Shown: positions 1-6,471, counted from the stretch's first letter. The stretch: DNA of 9,866 bases from Pseudomonadota bacterium (GCA_023442755.1 JAEZXS010000355.1:1-9866), one strand, 5' to 3'. Notes: generated by a model not told the origin, from the letters alone. A program made the numbers and translations.

Positions 1-639
1 CCCCCCATCTCCATACCCCCCTAGCGGCTTGGAGGGAAAGAAGGACGTGCAGCCGATATCGGCAAGAGAGCAAGCTCTCTTGCCCTGGTGCTCGGCCCCG
101 AAGGACTGGGCGGCATCTTCGATCACGAACAGCCCGTGTTTCCGGGCAAAATCGTTCAGCCGGGAATAGTCGGCAGGCAACCCGAAAAGATCGACGCCGA
201 TGATGCCGCGCACCCTAAGCTCCTGTCGCCTGCAGAACTCCGGAAGCGGATGGTTTCCGCCTTTCTTTCCGGATACGGCGTCAAAGGCCGCCTGGACGGC
301 ATCGGGAGAGATATTGAAGGTATCCGGCTCGATGTCGGCGAAAATCGGCACGGCCCCCAGAAGTGAAATAACTTCGGCGGTGGCCACGAAGGTAAAGGGC
401 GTGGTGATGACGGCGTCGCCGGGCCCGATGCCGTAAGCCATGAGCGCCAGCAGAAGCGCATCGGTTCCCGACGAGCAGGAAACGGCATGCTTCGACCCCG
501 TGTACCTGGCAAGTTCCGATTCGAGAAGGCCGACCTCGGGGCCCATGATATATTGATTATGATCCAGGACGCGTCGAATCCGATCCTCTATTCCGGCCCT
601 GATTCTTTCCTGCTGTATTGACAGATCGATAAACTGCAT
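1..639 (-). CDS. DegT/DnrJ/EryC1/StrS-family aminotransferase, N-terminal part (runs off the window)
   Basis: This is a PLP-dependent aminotransferase of the family that puts amino groups on nucleotide-linked keto-sugars for surface polysaccharides, glycans or antibiotics. The 213 visible codons give the typical N-terminus (MQFIDLSIQQERIR), the cofactor-phosphate region CSSGTDALLLAL, the segment TTPFTFVATAEVI, and VIEDAAQSFGAEHQGK, which carries the Asp that contacts the PLP ring. The catalytic lysine lies in SFFPSKPLGGYGDGG, about residue 204. The reading frame is open to the edge, and about 150-180 C-terminal residues must lie outside. The ATG at 639 is chosen because it begins the conserved FIDL motif and follows purine-rich CGGAGG/GGAG sequence. 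Its own promoter and the terminator after secG make it a separate transcription unit. It resembles the WbpE-like branch, but the exact sugar substrate cannot be read from this fragment. Confidence 0.93.
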   Translation of the reverse strand, partial: MQFIDLSIQQERIRAGIEDRIRRVLDHNQYIMGPEVGLLESELARYTGSKHAVSCSSGTDALLLALMAYGIGPGDAVITTPFTFVATAEVISLLGAVPIFADIEPDTFNISPDAVQAAFDAVSGKKGGNHPLPEFCRRQELRVRGIIGVDLFGLPADYSRLNDFARKHGLFVIEDAAQSFGAEHQGKRACSLADIGCTSFFPSKPLGGYGDGG

Positions 640-675
640 GAACTCCGGCCTCCGCTGGGTAGGTTTCAGAAGGGC

Positions 676-704
676 AATATAGCCGGTCGGTCGATTGCTG
701 TCAG
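676..704 (-). promoter_or_regulatory. Sigma70-like promoter for the DegT-family gene
   Basis: On the minus strand CTGACA (699-704, five of six matches to the -35 consensus) is followed by a 17-bp spacer and TATATT (676-681, five of six to the -10). It starts just after the secG terminator and would give a leader of about 30 nt before the ATG at 639. Position, spacing and match quality agree, but this is prediction from sequence only. Confidence 0.6.
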
Positions 705-719
705 CAGCAAACTGCCGGC

Positions 720-761
720 AAAAAAAAGCCGGAAAGAAGAACGAACGTCTTCCTTCCGGCT
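720..761 (-). terminator. Intrinsic terminator of the gap-pgk-tpiA-secG operon
   Basis: Read on the minus strand, a 14-bp stem (arms 748-761 and 727-740, one G-U pair) closes a 7-nt loop and is followed by eight consecutive U (720-727; the last pairs in the stem base). It begins 22 nt after the secG stop codon. This is a textbook rho-independent terminator and marks the end of the operon. Confidence 0.9.
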
Positions 762-783
762 GTTATTTTCGTGAATCGGGCAA

Positions 784-1176
784 TTACTTCTGGTCCGGAG
801 CCTTTTGCTGAGGAGCGGACTGCGCGCCGGAAGACGGCGGCACTGACTTCTGGGGGGCAGCATCGGGCTGAACCGGCCGGGCTTCAGGGAGCACGGGTGC
901 AGACTGTGACTGTTCCGGAACGGGAATGTCATGCATCACGGACCTGGACGTGCCGGTAGGCTTATACGAGAGCAGCAGGCAGGTAATCATGAACACCACC
1001 GCGGCCCCCGTGGTGAGCTTGCTCATGAAGGAGGAACCGCCGGAGCCCCCGAACAGGGTCTGCGAGGCGCCGCCGAAAGCCGCTCCCATTTCGGCTCCCT
1101 TTCCGGTCTGGAGCAGGACGATCGCGATAAGCGCAATCGAGGCGATTACGTGGACTAAAATGATTAGCAGATTCAT
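784..1176 (-). CDS. secG: Preprotein translocase subunit SecG
   Basis: SecG is the small accessory subunit of the SecYEG channel and assists SecA-driven protein export. The 130-residue product has two predicted membrane helices (about residues 3-22 and 57-74). Between them is the conserved loop LLQTGKGAEMGAAFGG, followed by SQTLFGG. The family core ends near residue 75. The remaining 55 residues are a Pro/Gln/Ala/Ser-rich, probably disordered tail, longer than in many SecG proteins (E. coli SecG is about 110 residues). By the known topology this tail would be on the outer side of the membrane. It is the last gene of the glycolytic operon, 18 nt after tpiA. The nearest good Shine-Dalgarno overlaps the tpiA stop codon and is unusually far away (15 nt), so translation may be coupled to tpiA. 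The start is fixed by the conserved N-terminal helix. Confidence 0.94.
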   Translation of the reverse strand: MNLLIILVHVIASIALIAIVLLQTGKGAEMGAAFGGASQTLFGGSGGSSFMSKLTTGAAVVFMITCLLLSYKPTGTSRSVMHDIPVPEQSQSAPVLPEARPVQPDAAPQKSVPPSSGAQSAPQQKAPDQK

Positions 1177-1191
1177 GATTCCGGTGCCGTT

Positions 1192-1196
1192 CTCCT
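1192..1196 (-). promoter_or_regulatory. Shine-Dalgarno of secG overlapping the tpiA stop codon
   Basis: The minus-strand sequence AGGAG includes the last two bases of the tpiA TAG stop (1195-1197). It lies 15 nt before the secG ATG at 1176, longer than the usual 5-9 nt. A weak GGA sits closer to the ATG. The arrangement suggests translational coupling of secG to tpiA. Confidence 0.45.
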
Positions 1197-1959
1197 AACT
1201 TTTAAACTGAATTAGACGCTTGAATGAACCGACTTCGAGGCTTGCCCCGCCAACGAGCGTGCCGTCGATATCCGCTTCGGCCATCAGCGCGTCGACATTG
1301 TCCGGCTTAACCGAACCTCCATATAATATTCTGACCTTGTTTGCAAGTTCTTTATCAAACAGGCTCTCCAGCGTCCGGCGGATAAATGCATGGACCTCCT
1401 GCGCCTGCGCGGGTGTGGCGGTTTTGCCCGTACCGATAGCCCAAACCGGTTCATAGGCAACTACCAGGCGGGAGGCATTTCCCCGCCCCACCCCGGACAA
1501 GCCCTCTTTGACCTGCCCGCCGACAACGTCGAAAGTCCTTCCCTGTTCGCGCTGATCTAAAATCTCTCCGACGCAGACAATCGGCACCATTCCATGCGAG
1601 AAAACGGCGGATGCCTTTTGCCTGATAACCTCATCGGTTTCGCCGAAAATCTGGCGTCTTTCCGAATGCCCCACGATCACGTAATCGCAACCCAGGTCTT
1701 TTAGCATAACCGGAGAAACTTCGCCCGTGAAGGCCCCTTTTTCCTGCCACCAGCAATTTTGGGCGGCCAGTTTGTATCCATTCCTGTTTAACTTTTCCCT
1801 GACCGCCTGGAGCGCCGTGAAGGCTGGCGCTATTACGACCTCGCGGTCATTTACCGGCCCGGCTTCTTCCTGAACGGAAGATATAAAGGAAACCGCCTCG
1901 GGTATTGTTTTAAACATTTTCCAGTTAGCGGCTATCAAAGGTATTCTATCGGGATTCAT
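1195..1959 (-). CDS. tpiA: Triosephosphate isomerase
   Basis: This enzyme interconverts dihydroxyacetone phosphate and glyceraldehyde 3-phosphate in cytosolic glycolysis and gluconeogenesis. The 254-residue protein is a normal-length single TIM barrel. Visible catalytic residues are Asn12 and Lys14 in ANWKMFKT, electrophilic His98 in VIVGHSERR, and the base Glu170 in VAYEPVWAIGTGKTA. The last stretch includes flexible loop 6 (about 171-181). Phosphate-binding glycines are at 214-216 (YGGSV) and 237-238 (LVGGAS). All key residues are present, so activity is expected. The ATG at 1959 is preceded by AGGGG about 7 nt upstream. It is the third gene of the operon, 79 bp after pgk and 18 bp before secG. 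Confidence 0.97.
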   Translation of the reverse strand: MNPDRIPLIAANWKMFKTIPEAVSFISSVQEEAGPVNDREVVIAPAFTALQAVREKLNRNGYKLAAQNCWWQEKGAFTGEVSPVMLKDLGCDYVIVGHSERRQIFGETDEVIRQKASAVFSHGMVPIVCVGEILDQREQGRTFDVVGGQVKEGLSGVGRGNASRLVVAYEPVWAIGTGKTATPAQAQEVHAFIRRTLESLFDKELANKVRILYGGSVKPDNVDALMAEADIDGTLVGGASLEVGSFKRLIQFKS

Positions 1960-1990
1960 TATAATCCCCTTTCGCGTAGGAGCAAGTCAA

Positions 1991-2004
1991 CCCATTCAAA
2001 TGGG
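1991..2004 (-). repeat. Short palindrome in the pgk-tpiA gap
   Basis: CCCATTCAAATGGG has 6-bp inverted arms around two bases. As RNA on the minus strand it could form a 5-bp stem with a 4-nt loop between the pgk stop and the tpiA ribosome-binding site. It has no U-tract, so it is not a standard terminator. A role in message processing or stability is possible but unproven. Confidence 0.35.
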
Positions 2005-2038
2005 GCTGCCGGGATGTTCAACAATCTTTCCAATGGGC

Positions 2039-3232
2039 TCATGCTTTTTTGGCACATTCCTCAAGAGCGGCAACTCCGGGGAGTTTTATGCCCTCGAGAA
2101 GTTCGAGAAAAGCACCCCCGCCCGTCGAAACATAGCTTACCTTTTCCTCCGCTTCGGCCTGCCTGACTGCCGCGGCGGAGTCACCCCCCCCGATCACGGT
2201 CAATGCATCGAGAGACCCGAGAAACCGGGCGATGGCAAAAGTGCCTTTGTTGAAGGGAGGCTTTTCAAAAACGCCCATCGGCCCGTTCCATACGATTGTG
2301 CCGCAGTTTTTCAACACCGATTCAAATGCTTGGACGGATTGCGACCCGATGTCGAGAATCTGCGTATCCTGGGGAACCGTGTCAATCGAGACCTGCCGCG
2401 TATCGCCGGAGGCTTCGATATTTGGCGCGACGACGGCATCGACCGGCAGAAAGACCTTCACGCCTTTGCTCTTCGCGCTGTCGAGGAGCCGGGTAGCCGT
2501 TTCCATGTAGTCGTCCTCCACAAGCGATTTTCCCACCTGCTTTCCCTGAGCCTTGAAAAACGTATTTGCCATGGCGCCGCCAATGAGCAGATAGTCGGCC
2601 TTGGAGACGAGGTTTTCCAGTACACCTATCTTGGACGAGACTTTGGCCCCGCCGATGATGATGGCAAGGGGCCTTTTCGGGTTTTCCAGAGCCCGGTTGA
2701 AGTATTCCAGTTCTTTTCCAAGCTGGTATCCGGCCACACAAACCGGGACGAAATGCGTAATGCCCTCTACCGAAGCGTGTGCTCTATGGGATGCGGAAAA
2801 TGCCTCATTGACAAAGACTTCGGCGCTTTCTGCCAACTGCCCGGCAAATTCCGGATCATTCTTTTCCTCTTCCGCGTGGAATCGCAGATTCTCCAGCATC
2901 AGGACCCCGCCGTTCCCGATCTTGGAAACGAGTTCTTTCACTGCCGGTCCGACACAATCCGAAGCTACCGGAACAGGCATTTCGAGCAGTTTGGAAAGAT
3001 ATGCCCCAACCGGCCTTAATGAGAATTCCTCGACCACTTTCCCTTTGGGACGACCGAAATGGGATGCAAGGATAAGCCTCCCGCCGGCGCCGAGAACCTT
3101 GCGTATGCTCGGCAGAGCGGAGCGAATGCGGAGGTCGTCCGTTACGCGCCGCTCCTTATCCAGAGGTACATTGAAATCGACCCGCATGAAAACGCGCTTT
3201 CCCTGCACGTTGACATCATCAAGCGTCTTCAT
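2039..3232 (-). CDS. pgk: Phosphoglycerate kinase
   Basis: PGK transfers the acyl phosphate of 1,3-bisphosphoglycerate to ADP, giving 3-phosphoglycerate and ATP. The 397-residue protein has the usual two-lobed length. N-lobe substrate residues are in RVDFNVPLD (Arg17, Asp19, Asn21), HFGRPKG (58-64), ENLRFH (114-119) and HRAHAS (149-154). C-lobe nucleotide residues are in GGAKVSSKIG (194-203, Lys197 and Lys201), WNGPMGVFE (315-323), GGGDSAAA (348-355) and STGGGAFLELLEG (369-381). One oddity is VNEAFSASHRAH at 141-152, where most family members have VNDAFG.AHRAH. The start ATG at 3232 follows AGGAG about 11 nt upstream. It is the second gene of the operon, 87 bp after gap, and uses GAPDH's product directly. 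It also lies next to tpiA, which supplies GAPDH's substrate. Confidence 0.97.
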   Translation of the reverse strand: MKTLDDVNVQGKRVFMRVDFNVPLDKERRVTDDLRIRSALPSIRKVLGAGGRLILASHFGRPKGKVVEEFSLRPVGAYLSKLLEMPVPVASDCVGPAVKELVSKIGNGGVLMLENLRFHAEEEKNDPEFAGQLAESAEVFVNEAFSASHRAHASVEGITHFVPVCVAGYQLGKELEYFNRALENPKRPLAIIIGGAKVSSKIGVLENLVSKADYLLIGGAMANTFFKAQGKQVGKSLVEDDYMETATRLLDSAKSKGVKVFLPVDAVVAPNIEASGDTRQVSIDTVPQDTQILDIGSQSVQAFESVLKNCGTIVWNGPMGVFEKPPFNKGTFAIARFLGSLDALTVIGGGDSAAAVRQAEAEEKVSYVSTGGGAFLELLEGIKLPGVAALEECAKKA

Positions 3233-3319
3233 TCCAGAATTTTCTCCTTCACGTGTACACGATGTCGCGCTAATCCGCGGTATTACGCCACTCTGCCGAA
3301 GCGATGCTCCCGCATGGAC

Positions 3320-4330
3320 TTATTCCAGCGACTGACCGACCATGACGGCAAGGTCCGCAGCCCTGCTCGAATAACCGTACTCATTGTCATACCAGCTGAA
3401 AATCTTTACCATCCGGCCGGAAATGACATTGGTCAGCTTCGCATCTACGGAAGAGGAAAAGTAGGTATGGTTGAAGTCCACGGAAACCAGCTCTTCGGTC
3501 ACGTAGCGGAGTATCCCCTTCATCTGTCCGTTTGCCGCCTCTTCGAAAACCTTGTTGACCTCCTCCCTGGTTACATCCCGGCCCACACGGACGACCAGAT
3601 CGACCAGCGAGACGTTCGGAGTGGGAACCCGAACTGCGAGCCCGTCCAACTTGCCTTTCAGCTCTGGGATGACTTCCGCCACGGCCCTGGCTGCCCCGGT
3701 TGTGGTCGGAATCATCGAAAGCGCGGCGGCTCTGGAGCGTCTTCTGTCCTTGTGCATTGCATCCAGAAGTCTCTGGTCCATGGTGTAGGAATGTATGGTC
3801 GTCATCAGGCCGTGCTCGATTATGAACCTGTCATGCAGCAGGGATGCTATCGGCGCCAGGCAGTTGGTCGTACAGGAGGCGTTCGAAAGGATATGGTGCG
3901 CGCGCGGATCATATGTTCCGTCATTTACACCGATTACAAATGTTGCGTCCATCCCCTTGCCCGGTGCGGTTACTATAACCTTTCTCGCCCCGGCATCGAG
4001 ATGCTTCTGACAGTTCTCACGGTCTGTAAACCTTCCCGTGCCCTCAAGCACGACATCCACCTTGAGGTCGCGCCAGGGCATTTGTGCAGGATCGCTGACT
4101 TTCAAGCATTTATATGTTTTGCCGTCCACATATAGCTCGTCTTCAGAGCCGGAAACTTCATGAGGCCAGACGCCGTGAACGGAGTCATACTTGATAAGGT
4201 ACGCCAATTCGGAGGGAGCTGCCAGGTCGTTTATAGCCACAATGTCCAACGGCAAATTCCGGTCTTTTATAACCTTGAAAATAGTCCGCCCAATGCGTCC
4301 AAATCCGTTCAATGCAATACGGGTTGCCAT
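3320..4330 (-). CDS. gap: Glyceraldehyde-3-phosphate dehydrogenase (NAD-type), class I
   Basis: GAPDH oxidises and phosphorylates glyceraldehyde 3-phosphate to 1,3-bisphosphoglycerate and works in reverse for gluconeogenesis. The 336 residues include the Rossmann motif NGFGRIGR (8-15) and Asp35 in VAINDL, as in NAD-preferring enzymes. Catalytic Cys153 is in SNASCTTNCLAP and His180 in TTIHSYT. Also present are AALSMIPTTTGAA (202-214) and the NAD-contacting WYDNEYGYS (Asn316). HSYTMDQ replaces the usual HSYTNDQ, and DRRRSR replaces the common DLRRAR. The start is ATG 4330: AAGGAG lies 8 nt upstream and the protein then begins MATRIALNG. An in-frame TTG at 4354 would include the ribosome-binding site in the coding region and is not preferred. 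It is the first gene of the operon. Confidence 0.96.
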   Translation of the reverse strand: MATRIALNGFGRIGRTIFKVIKDRNLPLDIVAINDLAAPSELAYLIKYDSVHGVWPHEVSGSEDELYVDGKTYKCLKVSDPAQMPWRDLKVDVVLEGTGRFTDRENCQKHLDAGARKVIVTAPGKGMDATFVIGVNDGTYDPRAHHILSNASCTTNCLAPIASLLHDRFIIEHGLMTTIHSYTMDQRLLDAMHKDRRRSRAAALSMIPTTTGAARAVAEVIPELKGKLDGLAVRVPTPNVSLVDLVVRVGRDVTREEVNKVFEEAANGQMKGILRYVTEELVSVDFNHTYFSSSVDAKLTNVISGRMVKIFSWYDNEYGYSSRAADLAVMVGQSLE

Positions 4331-4336
4331 GTATTT

Positions 4337-4344
4337 CTCTCCTT
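4337..4344 (-). promoter_or_regulatory. Shine-Dalgarno fixing the gap start
   Basis: AAGGAGAG on the minus strand has AGGAG ending 8 nt before ATG 4330, an ideal distance. It rules out the TTG at 4354 as the start, because that codon lies upstream of this site. Confidence 0.8.
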
Positions 4345-4412
4345 TTTTCGACAAGTAATCTCAGGGAACAGACCCATCGATTTTTGCACCGACCAGTCTC
4401 AAATTTAATAAT

Positions 4413-4421
4413 TTTATAGCA
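4413..4421 (-). promoter_or_regulatory. Candidate extended -10 promoter of the gap operon
   Basis: The minus-strand sequence TGCTATAAA matches the extended -10 form (TGn followed by TATAAT, five of six) within an AT-rich stretch. No good -35 is seen at 16-18 bp, which is tolerated for extended -10 promoters. Transcription would start near 4406, giving a leader of about 75 nt. The rest of the 290-bp gap up to the SAM hydrolase gene shows no clear terminator, RNA gene or ORF that I can support. Confidence 0.45.
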
Positions 4422-4620
4422 AACCAGCAAAGATAAAAGCCGGGTATACGGAAGAAAACGGTTAACTGAGCAGGATAGTTGACTTATTTTTCAGGTATGT
4501 TCCTCCGGGCTGACATTTGCTTGGTTCGCCCATTTCAATGAACGAGCATAGGTTGACTCAGGATAAGAATCGGCTACGTAAGAAGAAAGGGGGAATGTTT
4601 ACTGACAGGAACCGGTGCCA

Positions 4621-5409
4621 TCAAGCTCTTTGCAACAGAAAGTAAACTGCGGTTCCGGTGCGCAGCCCCAGGTTTAATGCCGCATTTCCACGATTTACGG
4701 CGATTTCGACAAATCCGCTGCTTCCGGCAAGCGCCAGCGCATTGCCTGGCTGCACCCGTGAATAGGTGTCATATAGCGGCAGTTCCGGTCCCTGCCCCGC
4801 TTTGACCCTCCAGGCCGACGCCGGATGCACTTTCGCGATTTCCTGCAGGGTGACATTCGTGATGCAGTTTCCAAACCGGTCGATGTGTATTATCTCGCCT
4901 TCGATGCCTGACTTTCCCCTGACGGGTGAACTCCATTGCGCAATCATGGGGGCCGTCTCGGGGCCCAGCAGATCGAACGGGGCTCCCCGGGCGATATGGG
5001 CCGCAGCGGGTGCAAAAAGATCCCTGCCGTGAAAAGTCGAACTGAGTGGCCGGAGCTGAAAATCGGCGTTTTCCAGGTTTCTTGCTTCAAACCCGGCTTC
5101 GTTTTTGAGGACGAGCGAGAAGATTCCATTGTCCGGACCGACGAAAAAGCCCGATTCCGTGCGCACGGCGATGGCTTTCCGCTCGGTCCCCACCCCGGGA
5201 TCGACGACCGCAAGGTGCACCGTACCTGGAGGGAAATAACGATACGCGGTGAAAAGGACAAATCCGGCCGACCGCACATCCTGTGGCGCGATCAGGTGCG
5301 AAACATCCACCAGGTCGACCTCCGGCGCAATCCCCAGAATAACCCCCTTCATGCAGGCTACATAGCCGTCTTGAAGGCCGAAATCGCTAAGGAGAGTGAC
5401 GATGGGCAT
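4621..5409 (-). CDS. S-adenosyl-L-methionine hydrolase (adenosine-forming), DUF62 family
   Basis: Characterised family members cleave SAM with water or hydroxide to adenosine and methionine; the family also contains the SAM-dependent fluorinase and chlorinase. The 262-residue protein shows TLLSDFGLQDGYV (5-17), the N-domain motif DPGVGTERKAIAV (70-82), VGPDNGIFS (90-98), STFHGRDLFAPAAAHIARG (124-142), C-domain IDRFGNCITNV (176-186) and GSSGFVEIAVNRG (229-241). Asp70, Arg77 and His127 correspond to the Asp-Arg-His triad of the archaeal hydrolase PH0463. I see no halogenase-type insertion, so hydrolase is the better call. ATG 5409 has GGGAG about 5 nt upstream. The gene is co-directional with gap, 290 bp ahead of it, but probably has its own promoter. 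Its cellular purpose is not established for the family. Confidence 0.92.
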   Translation of the reverse strand: MPIVTLLSDFGLQDGYVACMKGVILGIAPEVDLVDVSHLIAPQDVRSAGFVLFTAYRYFPPGTVHLAVVDPGVGTERKAIAVRTESGFFVGPDNGIFSLVLKNEAGFEARNLENADFQLRPLSSTFHGRDLFAPAAAHIARGAPFDLLGPETAPMIAQWSSPVRGKSGIEGEIIHIDRFGNCITNVTLQEIAKVHPASAWRVKAGQGPELPLYDTYSRVQPGNALALAGSSGFVEIAVNRGNAALNLGLRTGTAVYFLLQRA

Positions 5410-5495
5410 TTTCGCTCCCGTTATATGGGTTCACGTCTATAAACCCGGTATGCAAGGAATATAAGTCGAATATCAGGTTGCAGATGTTTCAGCCA

Positions 5496-5525
5496 ATCAT
5501 ACGCTCGCCAAAAGAAATAAGTGAA
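5496..5525 (-). promoter_or_regulatory. Tentative promoter of the SAM hydrolase gene
   Basis: On the minus strand TTCACT (5520-5525, four of six) is followed by an 18-bp spacer and TATGAT (5496-5501, five of six). It lies in the divergent gap and would give a leader of about 80 nt. The evidence is weak, and other AT-rich hexamers are nearby. Confidence 0.3.
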
Positions 5526-5584
5526 AAAACTTCCATCTTTTGGTAATCAGACGGTATGTGGATCAATAAGAGGTCTTGCCTAAC

Positions 5585-5592
5585 AAGGAGGT
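5585..5592 (+). promoter_or_regulatory. Shine-Dalgarno deciding the start of the IMPase-like gene
   Basis: AAGGAGGT is close to a perfect anti-16S match, and its GGAGG ends 5 nt before ATG 5597. The in-frame TTG at 5576 lies upstream of it and is therefore rejected as the start. Confidence 0.85.
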
Positions 5593-5596
5593 GCAA

Positions 5597-6403
5597 ATGA
5601 ATTATCGGGAAACTCCCGGGATCAGTGAATTGCTCCAGTTCGCAAAAGAAACAGTCAGAAGCGCCGGAGAGAAAGCCCTCACGTTCTACGGCAAAGGTAA
5701 TCCCGAAGTCAAGTTCGACGACGAACTCGTGACCGAAGCCGAATTGAAGCTTGTGGACTTTTTCAAGGAACGGCTCGGCTCCGATTTCCCTGGACACGGC
5801 GTGTTCGGCGACCCTCTTCCGTCCAAAGATTATGTTCATGGCGAGAACCGCTATCTCTGGATCTACGATCCTCTGGACGGTGTGGCCAATTTTCAGGCCG
5901 GAATCCCGATCTGGGGGATATCCCTGGCTCTTCTCGAAAATTTCTGGCCCGTTTTCGGCGTGACGTTCATGCCCGTCACAAGCGATCTCTTCTATGCCAT
6001 CGTCGGACAGAAAGCATACTGGGGCGACAGGGAAATCCGGGTTCCCGACACGGGCGAGATCAGCAATGAAAGCGTGCTGCTCACCTATTCGCGCTTCCAT
6101 AACGACTACACGTCCACCTTTCCCGGCAAGATCAGGAATCTCGGCTCAACCGCCGCCCACATATCCTATGTCATCCGCGGGCGCGCCGAAGCCGCAGTGC
6201 TTGCGAACGTGTCCTACCGCGATCTCGCGGCCGCACAGATCATCCTGACGGAAGCCGGAGGTAAAATCCACCGGCTGGACGGCAGAGAGTTCCATTTGAG
6301 CGACTATCTGAATGGGCAGCGAATCGAGGAACACCTGATCGCCGCTCCGGAAGGTGCGTTCGAATCGGTCAGGATGTACCTGAAAAAGGTGGAAGCGAAA
6401 TAG
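5597..6403 (+). CDS. Inositol monophosphatase-family protein with altered active-site residues
   Basis: The family comprises Mg2+-dependent phosphatases acting on inositol phosphate, fructose 1,6-bisphosphate, PAP or similar substrates. The 268 residues follow the fold: ELVTEAELKLVDFF (43-56), GHGVFGDP (67-73), the metal motif WIYDPLDGVANF (88-99), NLGSTAAHISYVIRGRAEAAV (181-201, the GS-rich segment), and YRDLAAAQIILTEAGGKI (207-224). Metal ligands Asp91, Asp94 and Asp209 are present. Two canonical positions differ. The GEE glutamate is Asp72, and the threonine of DPIDGT, which helps activate the attacking water in IMPases, is Val96. The protein may therefore have a shifted substrate, weak activity or a non-enzymatic role. 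The gene is a single unit, divergent from the SAM hydrolase gene and convergent with selB. The substrate cannot be assigned. Confidence 0.85.
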   Translation: MNYRETPGISELLQFAKETVRSAGEKALTFYGKGNPEVKFDDELVTEAELKLVDFFKERLGSDFPGHGVFGDPLPSKDYVHGENRYLWIYDPLDGVANFQAGIPIWGISLALLENFWPVFGVTFMPVTSDLFYAIVGQKAYWGDREIRVPDTGEISNESVLLTYSRFHNDYTSTFPGKIRNLGSTAAHISYVIRGRAEAAVLANVSYRDLAAAQIILTEAGGKIHRLDGREFHLSDYLNGQRIEEHLIAAPEGAFESVRMYLKKVEAK

Positions 6404-6469
6404 TCCTCCGTCCCCGGCTGAAAAGGGATGACCGGCTCAACGAATCACCGGAATCGGTCCTGAAAAAGG
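6362..6469 (+). repeat. Partial duplication of the 3' end of the IMPase-like gene
   Basis: GAATCGGTC (6362-6370) and CTGAAAAAGG (6380-6389), in the last codons of the gene, recur in the same order downstream as one continuous block at 6451-6469. The 9 nt between them are missing from the second copy. A third, weaker copy, CTGAAAAGGG, occurs at 6419-6428. Nineteen identical ordered bases are more than expected by chance and suggest a decayed tandem duplication with a 9-nt deletion. Confidence 0.55.
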
Positions 6470-6471
6470 GA

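Noticed and set aside
1958..1990. Perfect TATAAT (1958-1963, minus) with TTGACT (1985-1990) ahead of tpiA, as an internal promoter.
   Set aside because: The spacer is 21 bp, and the TATAAT overlaps the tpiA start codon, so transcripts would begin inside the gene.
2000..4135. Two long plus-strand ORFs (2000-3019, 339 codons; 3059-4135, 358 codons) opposite pgk and gap.
   Set aside because: Both lie wholly antisense to genes with complete active-site motifs. Their translations show no recognisable domain and they have no convincing ribosome-binding site. Codon bias of the sense genes explains the open frames.
4331..4354. Upstream alternative starts: TTG 4354 for gap, TTG 5576 for the IMPase-like gene, GTG 8619 for selB.
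   Set aside because: For the first two, the Shine-Dalgarno lies between the alternative start and the chosen ATG. For selB, the extra 25 residues precede the invariant GTPase N-terminus and do not look like the family.
4621..5409. SAM-dependent fluorinase or chlorinase instead of hydrolase.
   Set aside because: The Asp-Arg-His triad typical of hydrolases is present, I see no fluorinase-type loop insertion, and no organofluorine or secondary-metabolite genes are nearby.
5489..6100. A 203-codon minus-strand ORF opposite the IMPase-like gene.
   Set aside because: The plus frame carries the family motifs and an excellent ribosome-binding site; this frame has neither.
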